Below are positions 1-10,508 of a stretch of 64,000 nucleotides of DNA, piece after piece. Within the stretch, counting starts at the first letter, position 1. Each line of letters begins with the position of its first letter. The translations under genes were made by a program, and so were the position numbers. The notes below the pieces were generated by a model, which was not told where the DNA came from, ran no database searches, and saw nothing but the letters and a program-made list of their open reading frames with translations. Source of the stretch: Tenrec ecaudatus (taxonomy: Eukaryota > Chordata > Mammalia > Afrosoricida > Tenrecidae); contig NC_134540.1 of the NCBI RefSeq assembly GCF_050624435.1, positions 107,661,739 through 107,725,738 on the forward strand. Direction: 5' to 3'.

Positions 1-497
1 TGCCAGCAAATATATGAAGAGATGCTCATTACTGCAAACTACCCAAGTGATACAAATCAAAGCAATGATGAGACCATCTCACTCCAGCCTTGGTAGCAAA
101 GTACAAAAATCCCATCAAATAAAAATGGCCGGAGCGGGTACAGAGAGTTTTGAGCCCTCTGCTCTACTTGTTACACTGCCACTGGGACTATAAAATGGTG
201 ACACTGCTGTGGAAAGAGGCATGGCACTTCCTCCAACAGTTGGGAATAGAAATAACTTTTGACCTAGCATTATCTGATAAACAGATTATAGTAATAAAAA
301 ACATAGCACAAGCAGATATATGCACACTCATGTTCATAGCAACATTGTTCACAAGAGCAACAAGATGCAAAGGAGTGGAAAAATGGATAAACTATGGTGC
401 ATACACATAATGGAATACGCTGCCTTGGGAAGGATAATGATGAAACTGTGAAGCACCTCATGGTATGGATGGATTTGGAGGACATCAGTGGAGGAGT
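1..497 (+). mobile_element. L1 fragment: end of ORF2 and start of 3'UTR
   Basis: A plus-strand reading frame around 150-410 gives a peptide with the spacing of the L1 ORF2 C-terminus: a His/Trp-rich 'LLHCHWDYKMVTLLWKEAW' stretch, then 'MFIATLF', then an 'EKWINY' block. This is the conserved end of the L1 reverse-transcriptase protein. It is followed by the short sequence that normally precedes the L1 3'UTR. Stop codons and frame changes show it is dead. The 5' part lies outside the window. Family assignment is by pattern; the exact subfamily is unknown. Confidence 0.7.
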
Positions 498-660
498 GGG
501 TTACATGTTGGACGGATCACCCCAAGGTTCACAGGTTGAAATCACCAGCCACTCTGAAGGTGAAAGATGAGGCTTTCCACTCTTTTAGAGATTTACATGG
601 TCAGAAATTCACAGTATTTCCTATAGGATAGCTCTGAGCAGTGGTCAGCTCTATAGTAAG
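498..660 (+). repeat. AfroSINE (diverged)
   Basis: A tRNA-derived SINE of the afrotherian type. It has a tRNA-like head beginning 'gttacatgttgg', the B-box-like 'aggttcacaggttgaaatca', then the body words 'accagccactc' and 'gatgaggctttc'. The 3' end is eroded and runs into an RTE fragment. Confidence 0.7.
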
Positions 661-912
661 TTGTTGTTGATGCTGAGGGAAGATGTTGCTAGGTCCCGCT
701 GAGTCAGTTCCAGCTCACAGAAGGAAACACTGTGCAGTCCTGCGTCATCCCCACAATTGTGCCTGCGCTCGAGTCCATTGTTGCAGACACGGGGTCAACT
801 CATCTCCAGGGTCTCCCTATTTTTCACTGCCCTTCTACTTGACCAAGGATTGTCCTTTTCCAGGGATTGGCCTCTCCTGCTAATAAAGTACACGAGACAA
901 ACTCTCAAGTAT
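661..912 (-). mobile_element. RTE (BovB-like) LINE, 3' end
   Basis: Read on the minus strand this is the last ~240 bp of an afrotherian RTE element, ending at the plus-strand left edge in the typical terminal word group around 'gttgttgatgctgag'. It abuts a second RTE 3' end in the opposite orientation. Confidence 0.6.
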
Positions 913-1372
913 GGCAAGTTTTTCTTGACTTTGAAAAAATACATATAAACAGTCCTTTACCGTAGTTGTCATTTTGTGATTGACTAACTCCATTGCCTTG
1001 TATGCATGTGAAATTTGCACATTGAATAAAGAGGAAGAATATTGAAGGCGCCATGGGCTGCCAAAAAAGCAACAAACTTATCTTGGAAGAAGGACAGCCA
1101 CACTGCTCCTTGGAAGCAAGAATGGTGAGACTCCTGACATATTTTGGACACGTATCAGGAGAGACCAGTCCTTGGAAAAGGACACCATCCTTTTCCAGTT
1201 GAGGGGTAATGAAGGAGAGGAAGCCTCTTAACAAGATGGATGGACAGCTGGCTCCAAAAATGGGCTCAAACCAGAGAACAATTGTGAGGATGGTACACAA
1301 CTGGGAAGTGCTTTGTTCTGCTTTACATAAGGCTGTGAGTCAGAACCAACTGGCCTTCACCTAACCACAACA
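913..1372 (+). mobile_element. RTE (BovB-like) LINE, 3' end of ORF2 and 3'UTR
   Basis: This stretch encodes the degraded C-terminus of the RTE ORF2 protein (the block around 'agaccagtccttggaaaagg'). It runs to the characteristic end 'tgagtcagaaccaactgg' plus an AAC-rich tail at 1355-1372. The RTE family copies itself by target-primed reverse transcription and its 3' end is also used by AfroSINEs. The copy is 5'-truncated and non-functional. Confidence 0.75.
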
Positions 1373-1384
1373 GAGGTTGGAGGG

Positions 1385-1907
1385 TGTGTAGTCTGGGTAC
1401 TTTAGAGAAACAAATCCAAAGAAACTCATGTATACAAGAGAGCTTTATATAAAGGTTAAGTGCACATCAAGAAAACATTCCAACCCAGTACTGCCCAAGC
1501 CCACAAATTCCACATTAACCCATTAACCCATATGTCCAACACCAATCCACAAAGTCCTCCTCTATCTCAAAACACACACAATGATGCTGAATGCAGGGGG
1601 AAAGCTGAATCGGTGAATGTGTAAGCACCTCAGCACTGGCAGGGGTCTCCACACGGCTGCTCCAGCACCCAGGGCTGCATTGGGGTAGGTCCATGTGGCT
1701 TCTCCTTGAGGATGTCTTGCAGGAAGTGAGCCTTGCCAGCTGAAGTTGGGAACTGGCTAAGGCAGCTGTACCCTGGTGTGACCATCACAAAGCAAGAGAC
1801 CTGAGAACTAGAAAAGCAAGGCTATTAAGCCATTTATCTCTCTGCCCTTCAATTAATCCCACACGTGTTTATCGTCCAAGTTGGCACAATAAATATTAAC
1901 TATATCA
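1385..1907 (+). mobile_element. Solo LTR, ERVL/MaLR-like, 5-bp target duplication
   Basis: A 523 bp solo LTR begins TGTGTAGTCTGGG and ends ...TATATCA. It is flanked by a perfect 5-bp duplication, gaggg (1380-1384 and 1908-1912), as expected for ERVL/MaLR integrations. The inner sequence recurs at 26273-26785, in reverse at about 15094-15679, and partly at 63867. Internal genes are absent, so it is a recombination product. The MaLR assignment comes from the end sequences and the 5-bp duplication. Confidence 0.85.
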
Positions 1908-1912
1908 GAGGG

Positions 1913-2500
1913 GAAGGAAAATAAAGAGAAGCAATAGGCTTGAGTGTAACCAGGTGTTAACTTGAGTGGATTGGAAGACTATCCTGTCAGAATGAGATGG
2001 ATGAGGGATACTGCTGGGGAAAACAAGGCAGCAGAGGAAGGGGAAAAAATACATCTGGGGGAACACAAAGGCACATCTGCTGGTAGGAAAAGAGGGAGGA
2101 CTGACCTCAAGTTGGGGGAAGAATAACTGAAAATGCTTTTAGTGACACTAGTGGGGAGTGATTTTGGTGGTATTCATCGAATGGGCCACACTGAATGGGC
2201 TTCTGGGTGTATCCTAGGGACCCAGGCCAGGTGCCGTGAAGCTCCTGCATGGGAGCTCACTGGGTGATCTGGACTCTACCTCAGGCACACTTGTAACTTG
2301 AGGACTTAAGTTGGAAAATACAAGGTGTTTGAAGAAGCAAAAGACAGCTGGGCCGAGATTGGTGAACTGTTGGTAGCTGGACAAACAAGGTTTTGCTACA
2401 CCAATGGTGTATATGTTGTACTAACATGTGTATTCTTCTGGCAAACCTGTGAAGGACATTCTATTTTAGTTTGTTCATATTTTGTATTTGTTTGTTAGGG
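1913..2500. other. No feature recognised
   Basis: Purine-rich sequence without a credible coding frame. Part of it (from about 2150) may be the upstream portion of the old L1-type 3'UTR that follows, but I could not support that. Confidence 0.4.
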
Positions 2501-2504
2501 TGTA

Positions 2505-2785
2505 TCTCAGAGGTGTTATGTCCTTGAGATTCTCCCTCTTGAAATTGTGTTATATGATTTTCTGTTTTTTAGTAAATGAAACCGAGAGTTGATGAACCTA
2601 TAGGGACATTAAGTAGAATAAAGGTTTGGGGTGAGGGAGGGGTTCAGGCATGGTGGTGGGGTTAAAGAGAGATGTCAAGAAGTCCAGGAAAAAAAAGTAT
2701 GTTTGGAAACAGATTGTGGAAGCAATTGTACAATTCTGCTTGACATGATTCAACTATGGAATAAAATGAAATAGGTATTAACTCC
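2505..2785 (+). mobile_element. Old L1-type 3' end, copy 1
   Basis: Contains 'gatgaacctatagggaca', a G-rich stretch, and the terminal words 'gattgtggaagcaattgtac' and 'gattcaactatggaataaaa'. The same order of words recurs about 500 bp downstream and, for the tail, near 48230. The layout is that of an L1 3'UTR (G-rich tract, then an AATAAA-like tail). The subfamily is not identified. Confidence 0.5.
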
Positions 2786-2919
2786 CAAGTTACTACAATT
2801 TAGAAGAAAAAGAAAAACATGGATCAAGGAATGGGTTTTGGGCTCACACTAAATCGTAGCTCCAATTTAACAGCAATTAGTGCTTACATCATGGCCCTGC
2901 TCAATACTCCCCTTCAGGA

Positions 2920-3270
2920 AGGGGTCATCAAAGATAAGGCTGCCACAGCAAAATGTGGTGAAGAATTTAGATGGTACCCGGCTCTCAGATAAAATAGCAT
3001 CTGGAGTCTTAAAGGCCTGTGTCATTTGGAGGTCACCCTCTTAAAGTTGTGCTATATATTTTTCAGGATTCATAAACCTATAGGGAGAGCAAGTAGAACA
3101 TGGATTTTCTCGAGTGGGGGATACAGTGGGTGGGGGCGGGGGTGTAAAAGGGAGATGATGTCAAGGAGCCCAAGAAGAAAAAGAATATTTGAAAATTGAT
3201 TGTGGTAGCATTTGTACAGTTCTGCTTGATGTGATTGAACTATGGATTGATATAATATATTATTAACTTT
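2920..3270 (+). mobile_element. Old L1-type 3' end, copy 2
   Basis: Same architecture as the copy at 2505-2785. It starts with a module at 2945-3020 ('aaaatgtggtgaagaattta', then 'gtcttaaaggcctg') that also occurs in the young L1 3'UTRs at 43.7-44.1 kb. The G-rich stretch (3110-3150) and the 'gatgtgattgaactatgg' tail follow. The shared module shows these 3'UTRs are related across L1 subfamilies of different age. Confidence 0.55.
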
Positions 3271-3289
3271 TAATTAATCAAAAACAAAA

Positions 3290-3815
3290 TAAACAGAATA
3301 ATCATTAAAAAAGAGTGAGATGGAAGAAAAGGGGGAGGGTGGAAATAGGGTGAGCCTTTGGGAGGTTTCATAAATTATTTAAGTTGTTGAATGCAAAAAT
3401 GATGATTGGATATATAAGCACCCACACAATTCACAATTGTAAAAGCTTGTAGAAAAATTCCAGTATCTTTTAATTTTATTCTTCCACAAACAAGCGTTTC
3501 TGAAGCCCCGTATACAGGTCTGGACTGGCATGTGAATGACATTGAATCCAAGATCATGGATAAGGTCCCCAAGGAAAAGAGAGCAGAGGAAAAAAGATCA
3601 GCGACAGAGCCTGAGGAAAACCAACATTTCATTAATTTCCCCCCCCCATATAGTTAATGTCTACAATGGAATGGTAAAAGCAGTGAAACAAAAATGGAAG
3701 AGTTAATAAAAGAAAAACGTGAATTAGGAAATTAAACTTTAGAAAAGGAAGCATGGGATGGTTACAAGTGTCAAAAATGGCAGAGTTAAATAGATAGAGG
3801 AAGTGTCAAATGTGT
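3290..3815. other. No feature recognised
   Basis: A/T-rich sequence with a homopolymer C run at about 3641-3648. Short open frames have no recognisable similarity. Confidence 0.4.
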
Positions 3816-3819
3816 CAAT

Positions 3820-5260
3820 GTGGAGATGACCAATGACCTCTGAAAGAGGAACTATGGTTTCTCTTCATCCAGAAATTACTATTTTCTCAGCACCTATACG
3901 CTACCAGAATATGGTCTGTACAAACGGGTTATACTTTTAGCTTAATGAAGGATATTTAAATTAATCAATGGTCATCCAAAATAAGATATTTTTGAGTCTC
4001 AAAATACAATGTGTCTTAAGTAGATAAAGGAGAGTGAAGTGAACAGGGAAGAGCAACTTTCCATCAAGAACAAATTCTTAACAATACTTACATAGAACCC
4101 AAGATGAGAATTTGCCTGGAACTATATACCTAATGGGACATTTTGACATAGTTTCTATCTAGCCCTTGATTGACCCAATTGTGTGCTGTACTATTGGGAC
4201 CTTAGCCCTTGTTCTTTTGTTGTGCACATCATTTTGCATAGGCCATCCCAGAAGGACTTGATGTGGAAACCCCACTAAGTAAACTAGACTTCACCTTAAA
4301 CTCACCTGCAGTCTTTGAACTTAGTGCTGAAACTCCTTAGTGTTTCAGAACCAGATGACAGCTATGCCAAGATTATAGAACGGACCAATGTTGGACTTGG
4401 GTGCAGATCTCTTCTCTACGGTGTCCAATTAATGGTGTCCAGGACTATCACACACGTACTATTGCAATGCTGTCCTTGCTTTAGTATGACATGTGTTAAT
4501 CTGGAAGGCATGGTTCTGTCATTGTGAATGAATCTTATTTAAAGTTTTGCTCCATCATCAACTTGATACTCGGCCCATGAAGAGTTATGATGTCCAGATA
4601 TGGGTGCTATAGCAAAGTGTGGTGAAGATACAAGATGGTGCGTGGCTATTAGAGAAAAAAATGTCTGAGGTCTTAAAGACTTGTCTTCAAACAATAAAGC
4701 CATCTGCGTGAGCCATCAACTGGGCCCATATGAAAGAAGCACATCAGCCTGTGTGATCCAAGGATTACGAATGATAAAATTCACACCCAAAGGAGGGAAT
4801 GGTATTAGAGCTTAAATTGTGATCTCCTGGTTTGCAGAAGGCTATGGATGACAGTGGGAGCTCAAAATCCATATACAGGGTCAGGGTGGATTAAGCCTCC
4901 GGTGACACTCCTTTGACCACAAACCAGCCTTGTCATCTTGCAGAATGCAGTGCTTTAGTTGATTCCCCACTTTCTTTTGCTTCTCTGTATTTTGTTTTCT
5001 ATGTTCATCTATATATGAGATCCAGAATGGTAGATCCTTAGAGACAGTGACTCCGTTGATTGTTTATTGGGGGATGGTGGGGGAGATTGTGGGAAGGTGG
5101 GGAACTGATGACAATGAGTAAAACAAAGAAGTAAATGTTCTAAAATTAGTTGGTTTGCAGAGCACATCAGTTTCCCACTCTAAAAACTCTCTTTAATAAA
5201 ATTGAACTATTGAACTGTGTGGTATGTGAAATATATGCCAATAAAATGATTAAAAAAGAA
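3820..5260 (+). mobile_element. Older L1 3'UTR, nearly complete
   Basis: The block at about 4170-4330 ('cataggccatcccagaagga' and following) matches, in opposite orientation, the older L1 3'UTRs at 35.9-36.1 kb and 61.6-61.8 kb. Further on come the shared module at 4610-4760 ('gtcttaaagacttg', 'agcacatcagcctgtgtgat') and an L1 tail with AATAAAATG at about 5241. No coding sequence survives. The 5' limit is uncertain. Confidence 0.6.
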
Positions 5261-5261
5261 A

Positions 5262-6055
5262 AGAAAACTAAGAATGGAGAGGTAGACAGATATTAGAAGT
5301 ATAGATGAAAAAGTGAAATGGAAACTTGTTTTATTTGCTGAGAATAAAGAAAGCCTGGATTTACAATGCTTACTACAGAGAAGGCTTCACTTAACGTTCA
5401 TTGGAAGTTAAAGGTTGGAAAAGTTGCTTTGGCAAACAAGGAAGCCAGCCTATAGGAGTGTGTGTGAGGATGGTCTAGTAACCCAAGGGTTCACTTTGTT
5501 AATTCTACTTAGTGTGGGCAATCAACATCCATGGGGGAAAATATGTATGTTCCAAAAGCTCATGTGCTCGAAAACATTGGCGACACCTGCAGTAGGAAAA
5601 TCGGAGTTGTGGTGCAGTATTGCTTTAGAAATGCCCAACTTAGGGGGAATATCTTTAATTTGTTTCATCACAACCTCACAAGGATAACCCAACTCATTCA
5701 GCCACGGATGGTTTGAATGCATTAGAAGTGAGTTTTGCTGTCTAAAGAAGAATAAAATACAACTGAACTTCTGTTTATACGCATTGTCATTTCCCCCAAA
5801 ATTTCCATCAACAAATAACAACCGGGAATACAGTTAAGAAGTAATAGCCACATCTTGTTTTCATGCTCTGCTTGTTAGATGCTGTTAACAATCTCTTCTC
5901 TCTCTGAAGTCATACAAGTCGAGTAAGAAAAGGTGGCTGTCACTTTTGACATCAAAAGCAGTAATCACAAAATCCAATGCAATTTTGATTATTATCATGA
6001 TCATGGTGCAATATGTTACTTTCTATTACAGCACCCTAGAGATAGAAATTGTCCC
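5262..6055. other. No feature recognised
   Basis: Open frames of 60-99 codons on both strands around 5415-5821 overlap each other and resemble nothing I recognise. This may be single-copy DNA or a very old transposon. Confidence 0.4.
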
Positions 6056-6258
6056 TGCTTGGTGCAGATAGTGATGTGCTCAGCAACTAACCAAAGTTTG
6101 GCGATTTGAACCTACCCAGATACTCATTGGAAGAAAAGTCTGATGATTTGTTCCCAAAAGCTAACGGTCACAAAATCCCTATGGAGCACAGTTTCATTCT
6201 GACATACATGAGCTGAACATGCATCAGAATTGACTCAACAGCAACTAGTTTGGATTTT
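6056..6258 (+). repeat. AfroSINE
   Basis: tRNA-like head (6060-6120, with 'gcgatttgaaccta' as B-box-like word), body, and the diagnostic end 'cagaattgactcaacagcaa' followed by 'ctagtttgg' and a T-rich tail. This end is shared with RTE elements, whose machinery is thought to mobilise AfroSINEs. Confidence 0.85.
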
Positions 6259-6259
6259 T

Positions 6260-6690
6260 TTAGTTTAGCGATAAAATGGAATTTTTTTCCTCAGCAGGAA
6301 ACAAAATGATTCATTAACATATGGGGATAAAGGTTAAAATTTCATTTTCCATTTATATTCAACATTTATTAAGGAAGGAATTAAACATTGTTGATGTTGA
6401 ATTATTATATGAATTCGCAGTCACATCTTCCTCAGTTCAAATATCAGATGTCACCCACTGAGAAAGGGTAGGGTGTCTATAACGGTAGCACTTTCTTTTG
6501 TTGCACATCAGACCAAGTAGATTTATGCATAATATTCTCTCATCTAAAACAACCTAACTATCACCAAATGAATGCATATTTTTAAAAAACTCCAAAGGTA
6601 CCATTAATTATAGCAGGTACTCATGAACATGAAGGAAAAAGCACAGTCAAGCCTTCTGCTCCTAGTAAGAGCTCTTCATTAGTTATATTA
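6260..6690. other. A/T-rich stretch without recognised feature
   Basis: No coding frame, terminal repeat or known SINE pattern is seen. Confidence 0.4.
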
Positions 6691-8160
6691 TAATTTAATT
6701 TGTTTCACCTATAAATCACTTTATTTTCATTTTACTTTTTAATTAGAAAAACCTTTTTATGATGAACTGCGTGAACGCTTACAAAGCACACCAGTTTCTT
6801 ATTCACCAAGCCATACACATTTTTTTCATCTTATTCTAATCCCCACACAGTACCATCACTTTATCCCACTTCCTCCTGGTGTTTGCTGTCTCCGTTCCTC
6901 CTTCATTCCTAACCCCTATAAACTTAGTCATGGGGTAAATGCTGCCTTTTTAATCTCAAATAGTTGATTTCTCTTAATTTAAGCATTTTTTTCAGTTGAA
7001 AGTTTATAGATCAGATCAGTTTTACAGTCAATCATTTATACACAGTTTGCTTCAACTCACTCATTTCAATTCCCTCAATGTCCCATCATTTATCCCACTT
7101 CCTTCCAGTGTTTCTTGTTTTCATTCTTCCTTTTCATACTTTTTGTCCTTAGGTAAATGCTGCCTTTTTTACCTTAAATAATAGATTATTCTAGCATGGG
7201 GACAAGTTTAGTTCCAGACTAAAGAAGGGGTGGCTAAGAGTCAATGTTCTATTGGTCCTTAGAGACTGGGAACCCCACCAGTCTCTATAATAGACCAATA
7301 CGTCTGGTCTATTTTATGATTTCAGCTCTATGTCACATTTTTCTACCACTCTATCCAGGCCCTTCTAATGTAGGAGTGGGAAGTATTTGGCCCACTGGCT
7401 TGTATAAGGACTGTAAAATCAATACCAGCTAGTACCACACATTTCACCTAAGAGAAGCAATTCAAGTCATCATATTAGGAGTGAATTAATTAAATATTTG
7501 ATCAAAGAATGCAGGATAATTTTTAAGTTGTTAATTTTGTATGGCCCGCAATTGGCATTGTAAATATCCAAGTGGTCCTTGGCAGAAAAGGTTCCCCAAC
7601 TCTGTTCTAATGCGGTCCTTTGCAAACAGTTAACAGTGTTGGCTGGGCACCATCTAATTCCTGTCTCCTAAGACTATGATGCTCAGTCTTTGGACCCAGA
7701 GTCTCATTCTCCTAAGGTATTTGGTTATACCTAAGATGTTTTCATAACTCTTCTCCCTAGATATTCCACCACATTCATGGATATATTTTCAGTAAAGGTA
7801 AATAATATATACAAATATACTTTGTCAAATGTATATATTTGTGGATCTTCATGGATGGATTTACTTCTGAGTTCTCACTTGGTTGCTTTGGTGTAATTAT
7901 CTATCATTGTACCAGTACCAGGATATTTTCATTACCTTGGCTGGATAGTAGAGTTTGAGTTTAAGAAATGAAAGGCCTCCTACTTGTTTAGTAGTGCTTT
8001 GCTTCCCGAGGGTCACTTTCCTTCCCATGAAAAATTGGTGGTGTGTTTTTCCATCTTTTTATAAAAATAATGTTGGAATCTGGATCAGGATTACATTATA
8101 ACTATAGAGTGCTTTAGGTAGTAATGACATTTTCATAACGTAGTCTTCCTAGCGGAGATG
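6691..8160 (-). mobile_element. Old L1: 3'UTR with internal duplication, plus a piece of ORF2
   Basis: Minus-strand L1. The 3'UTR occupies about 6700-7780. It includes two diverged direct copies of a ~220 bp segment (6830-6960 and 7075-7180), both carrying 'tttatcccacttcct' and 'ggtaaatgctgcctttt'. From about 7880 to 8160 the sequence corresponds to the part of ORF2 just after the reverse-transcriptase core, recognisable by the antisense run from 'gtaccagtaccaggatattt' to 'ggatcaggattacatt'. The ORF2 end is missing, so the element carries an internal deletion. Confidence 0.6.
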
Positions 8161-8164
8161 CAGT

Positions 8165-8639
8165 CTTGCATTAGTGCATCTCTCTTGGCTGATTGTTCTA
8201 AGATGTGTATATTTCAATAGTGTTATTACTCCCCTTTGAGACTCTATTTTTAGGCAGAAAGTTAAGGCATGGGTGAATCCATCTTCAGAGCTGAACAGTG
8301 ACTCTGGGAATAGTCTCAGAAGTTCCACCAGTCTGTATATGACCAGTAATATGTCTCTCTTTTATTAGAATAACTTTCAGTTTTGTTCCACAGAAAATTA
8401 TTTGTAACAATGAATTTCAGTTAGAATTAAAAAAATCTCTTGTATTAGTAACAAACTAAAATGTGAAACTTTCAGTGCACTTTAATATGGTTTGTCTAGC
8501 TATAGCCTTTATGTTTCCATCCAAATTATGTTTATTTCCTGACGGGTCTGGGAAAAAAGTGGAAGCCATTATTGGTTGGTTTACATATGCAGCTAGGAGT
8601 GATTGTTATCAAGGTTGTTATTACATAAAGTCTTCTTAA
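8165..8639. other. Weak L1-like remnants only
   Basis: A short stretch at about 8310-8360 resembles the L1 3'UTR word group seen at 7270-7310. The rest is not recognised. Confidence 0.35.
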
Positions 8640-8850
8640 AACCAAAGAACAACAACAACAACAAAAAAGAACAACAACAACAACAACAACAAAAACCCAA
8701 AGAACAAACCAGAAAAACAAACTTACTGCCATTGAGTCAATGTTTACTCACAGCAACCCTGAAGGACAGGTTGGAAGTGCCTCTGTGAATTTCCTAGACT
8801 GTAACTCTTTAGGGGAGTAGAGACCCCTCACTTTCTCCCCAAACCCCCAA
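8640..8850 (-). repeat. AfroSINE, antisense, with (CAA)n tail region
   Basis: Interrupted CAA repeats at 8648-8696 precede a minus-strand AfroSINE body: 'cattgagtcaatgtttactc', then 'gactgtaactctttagggga'. The tRNA-derived head is eroded beyond about 8850. Confidence 0.8.
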
Positions 8851-8899
8851 ACATTATAGCTTAACTAGTAAACACTGGTTTTTACACCATAGCATTTTG

Positions 8900-9145
8900 A
8901 ACATTAAGAAGAGGATAATAGTACTGAGGAGACAATAGCAACTTGAAAGATTAAGCAGAAATCTTTAGGGCCAGGAATTTATGTTAATGGAGGAAGAACA
9001 ACTCAGCAAAGGAGGATAGCAATGATTGCACAGCTCAATTAATAGAACCAATACCACTAATTGGTACATACAGAAACTTTTAAATTGGTGTATGTTTAGT
9101 TGTCCATGTTCTCTACAGGAACAACAAAATAAACATTTTAAATAT
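8900..9145 (+). mobile_element. Ancient L1 3' end (tentative)
   Basis: The succession 'ggaggaagaacaactcagca', 'gattgcacagctcaatt' and 'aattggtgtatgtttagttg', followed by an A-rich end with AATAAA at about 9128, is the pattern of an old mammalian L1 tail. It is too diverged for a subfamily call. Confidence 0.45.
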
Positions 9146-9244
9146 TTTTAACACTTCATTTAGGGAGTTAACCTTCACTTAAATTACTATCAATCTTTGT
9201 CTCAATATATGTCATCTTGAATGTAACATTCAAGTAATGAGATT

Positions 9245-9388
9245 CATATTTTACTAAATATTATGTGCCAGGCATTAATCTAGGTGTGTGTCATATATTT
9301 TCCCATTTTACTTCTTATAGAAATCCCATGAATTAAAAAGCATTGTTTCCGTTTACAGGTATGAAAACTGAAACTCAGGAGGTGTAGT
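9245..9388 (-). repeat. MIR SINE
   Basis: Antisense core of the ancient mammal-wide MIR: 'attatgtgccaggcattaat' at the left and 'ttacaggtatgaaaactgaa' followed by 'actcagg' at the right, with correct spacing. MIRs are common to all mammals and long dead. Confidence 0.8.
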
Positions 9389-9395
9389 AAATTAG

Positions 9396-9950
9396 TGTCA
9401 TATGTTGAATTATCTACCCCCAAAAGATGTGACAACTTGGCTAAGCCACAAATTACAATGCTTTGTAGTTATTCTCCATTTTGTGATTTGATTAAATTAT
9501 ACTCCATTTTGTGATATTTATTGTAAATCCTAACTTCTATATGGTAATGAGGGTCAGTTGTATTTTGAGTCAAAACCTTATACAAATCTTATTCAAGTCA
9601 CACCCTTGCATGTGTCACACATTTTCTATTATATGAATAAAAAGAGAGGAAAGCAAGTAAAGAGAAGAGAATGAAGTGCCTCCTTTGTATTTAGGGACCC
9701 TGAGCTGAGAACTTCTTAGTCACAGGGGGAAATCAATGTCAACACATATGGCGATCTCTAAGGAGTGCTGGACCCACAGACAATGAAAGAAGATGAAGAC
9801 TTTCCTCCAGAACCAAGAAAAAGAGACAGTCCCCCTCCAGAACGGGTGCCCTGAATTCAGACTTCTAGTCTCTTGAACTGTGAAAAAATAAAGTCCTGTT
9901 TGATTTACTTGTAGTGTTTCTGTAACAACATCACTAGAAAATGATGACCA
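9396..9950 (+). mobile_element. Solo LTR with target duplication attag
   Basis: A ~554 bp block starts TGTCATATGTTGAATTATC and ends ...GATGACC(A). It is flanked by attag at 9391-9395 and 9950-9954 (4 or 5 bp, depending on where the LTR ends). An AATAAA lies at 9887-9892 near the 3' end, as in U3-R-U5 structure. The sequence differs from the MaLR-like LTRs elsewhere in the window and is probably an older ERVL-type family. Confidence 0.7.
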
Positions 9951-9954
9951 TTAG

Positions 9955-10508
9955 GGTTTGCGTTTAGGCCTGCCTGACTCCCCAGCTATGTTCTTTTCCC
10001 TATATCAGGCTGCCGTAATTTGCCAAAGTAATAATAAAAAGCCCCAACTATGTCACAGCGTTGTTAATGGTTAGACCAATGAAAGAAAAATGATTTGTAA
10101 GAAAGCTGTAAGTTTGTCATTTGTAAGCTAATAGTGTTGCTACATTTTGGTACCTAAAACATTTCCAATTTTAGCACCTGAAAATTTGGGCCTCACAACT
10201 TGAAGTCAGAGATGAAGCCATTGACTCTGGCAGAAACTACCTAGACTTTCCACCATACACCTTCTCCAGCCCCAAAGACAACAGAAAGGCTTACTCACGA
10301 CAGGAACTCAAATACCCCAGTAAGCTTTGGAGAAGGGTGCCCGCTGGCTAACTGCCCTCCTTCCAGGGACCGAGACGGCCCTAAATTTGGACTGCGAGGC
10401 AACCACTACCAGTTTTCACAAAATCACAAATGCGCCTCTACGAGACCAGCCACAAGAGGATAAACATTCTGTCTTGCATCCACCTCCACACAAAACCCCA
10501 CCTACTCT
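9955..10508. other. No feature recognised
   Basis: No repeat end or credible coding frame found. A 61-codon open frame at 10327-10512 has no recognisable similarity. Confidence 0.4.

Noticed and set aside
188..370. Minus-strand open frame
   Set aside because: Shadow of the L1 ORF2 C-terminal coding sequence on the plus strand.
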